DNA of 64,000 nt from Aphelocoma coerulescens. Lineage: Eukaryota > Chordata > Aves > Passeriformes > Corvidae. The position numbers and the translations under genes are program-made. This document shows, piece after piece, positions 63,001-64,000 of this stretch (positions are counted from its first letter, which is position 1; every line of letters begins with the position of its first letter). Below the pieces are notes generated by a model. That model was given only the letters and a program-made list of their open reading frames with translations. It did not search any database and was not told where the DNA came from. The DNA lies in the NCBI RefSeq assembly GCF_041296385.1, contig NC_091022.1, positions 23,083,967 to 23,147,966 of the forward strand, given 5' to 3'.

Positions 63001-64000
63001 AGGGCTGGGGCTGTTTTCTCCTCCAAAATGTTTCCCCGTGCAGCCGCTGCCATCCGGCCAGCCTTCACGTCATCTCTGCCATGCCAGAGATGCCTCGTGT
63101 CTTCTCTCTTCATTTCTGGACGCCCCGGGAGCTGGTGTCAGGGCTTGTAACCACTGTCCTCAGAGTGCTGAGCAACACCAAAATGCTACATTTATCCATC
63201 TCCGGCTGGAGAGATGGGCATGGATGCAGTAAATATTGATTGCTCCTCTTTGCCCTGTGTGCCTGGATGCTGGCAGGAGGGTACTTACTCTACAATTGCA
63301 GGGAAACCCCCCCACCTTGCTCGGTATTTCCCATCAAAACCACGGCCTCCCAACCACTGGCCAAACCTTGCTTTTCGAGAAGGAATGAATCACATTAAAT
63401 CTTCAGCCCCATCGATCAGGCTCGACTGCTGTCAGAGGATTGCGGCAGGAGAAGTGCAGGCAGACTTGGTGGCTGCCGTGCTGTGCTGGGGATCGGGAAT
63501 CCTGACCTCGGGCATGGCTTGGAGTCACAGTTTCCCGATCCCTAACAGGGGAGTAGTGATACCTCCCTCACAGCGGAGTGTGCCGCTTTGATATCTTCTG
63601 ACAGAAGACACTAGGCAAGGGCAAAGTATTAGTATTATTAATATAGTACAGTTAGTAGAATATTATGAACTATTATAAATCATTACTACTAAACTACAGT
63701 TATTAAAGGAAATGACCAAAGTGCACTTCGTGAGCCAGGATCTCTGACAGTTAAAACATTGTTTTATTATTTTACTTGCTAACTTGCAAAATTCAAGAGT
63801 TAGCAACAGTTTCCTGGTTGATTGGTGGTGATTGCGTAAGGAATTGGGAGAAGCAGGGGGGAAGGTGAACATTTCAGGAGGGAGAGAATAAGCATTAGTG
63901 CCTCTGTGATTTATTTTTCTTTTCTTGATATTTTGAAGGTCTTGAAAGAAAGAGACATACTCAGGCATGGGCCTAATCCTGCTCTGCAGGAGTGAAAGTG

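Larger units (their letters stand above)
57590..64000 (+). other. RNF220: RNF220 intron 2 (partial)
   Basis: The intron begins with the consensus donor GTAAGTACC and runs past the window edge. No second RNF220 coding exon (expected to begin by completing Cys and continuing KKKAAALFDSQ) is found. It contains an AT-rich block at 58560-58830, a C10 plus T-run at 60464-60481 followed by a repeated AATAAAATTT unit, and a more GC-rich block at 62570-63000. The other stretches hold nothing I can identify. Confidence 0.85.

Noticed and set aside
1..64000. CRISPR arrays, bacterial operons, prophage or viral gene cassettes
   Set aside because: No regularly spaced direct repeats, no tightly packed long ORFs, and no viral structural or polymerase motifs were seen. 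The window is ordinary vertebrate intron and intergenic DNA.

Overview
This window looks like nuclear DNA from a vertebrate, most probably a bird. Two genes can be recognised from their spliced coding exons. ERI3 lies on the minus strand (exons at 20936-21204, 6961-7077 and 764-823). RNF220 lies on the plus strand (first coding exon 56965-57589). The bird assignment rests on CR1 LINE fragments, two of them well preserved, the absence of any recognised mammalian-type SINE, and short introns. The species cannot be named from the sequence.

Layout. Positions 1-30.9 kb hold the 5' half of ERI3, reading right to left from a CpG-island promoter at about 30.3-31.0 kb. The three coding exons join in phase and encode the start of the DEDDh exonuclease domain, including the Exo I motif. 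The remaining catalytic exons lie left of position 1. Positions 31-49.7 kb are intergenic, with CR1 fragments, a strong CTCF-like motif at 46.67 kb and patches of homeodomain-type AT-rich sequence. Positions 49.7-53 kb hold a large two-part CpG island, the likely RNF220 promoter, with a candidate untranslated first exon ending at 50406. Positions 56849-57589 hold the exon carrying the RNF220 start codon and its first 208 codons. The window then ends inside the next RNF220 intron, so the RING domain exons lie to the right.

The two genes are arranged head to head with about 19 kb between their promoters, the order and orientation I recall for ERI3 and RNF220 on human chromosome 1p. Each promoter carries a ZNF143/THAP11-like element in the sense orientation of its own gene. 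The products work separately: ERI3 is a predicted 3'-5' exoribonuclease and RNF220 is a RING E3 ubiquitin ligase. No operon, defence system, CRISPR array, intact mobile element or viral gene was seen.

Most of the window is intron or intergenic DNA. Long open frames in the CpG islands are products of GC-rich composition, not genes. The points most worth checking are the missing ATG in the ERI3 5' region, the upstream ORFs and paired acceptors before the RNF220 start codon, the CTCF-like motif, and several stretches that resemble conserved non-coding enhancers. I found no convincing undescribed biological system.
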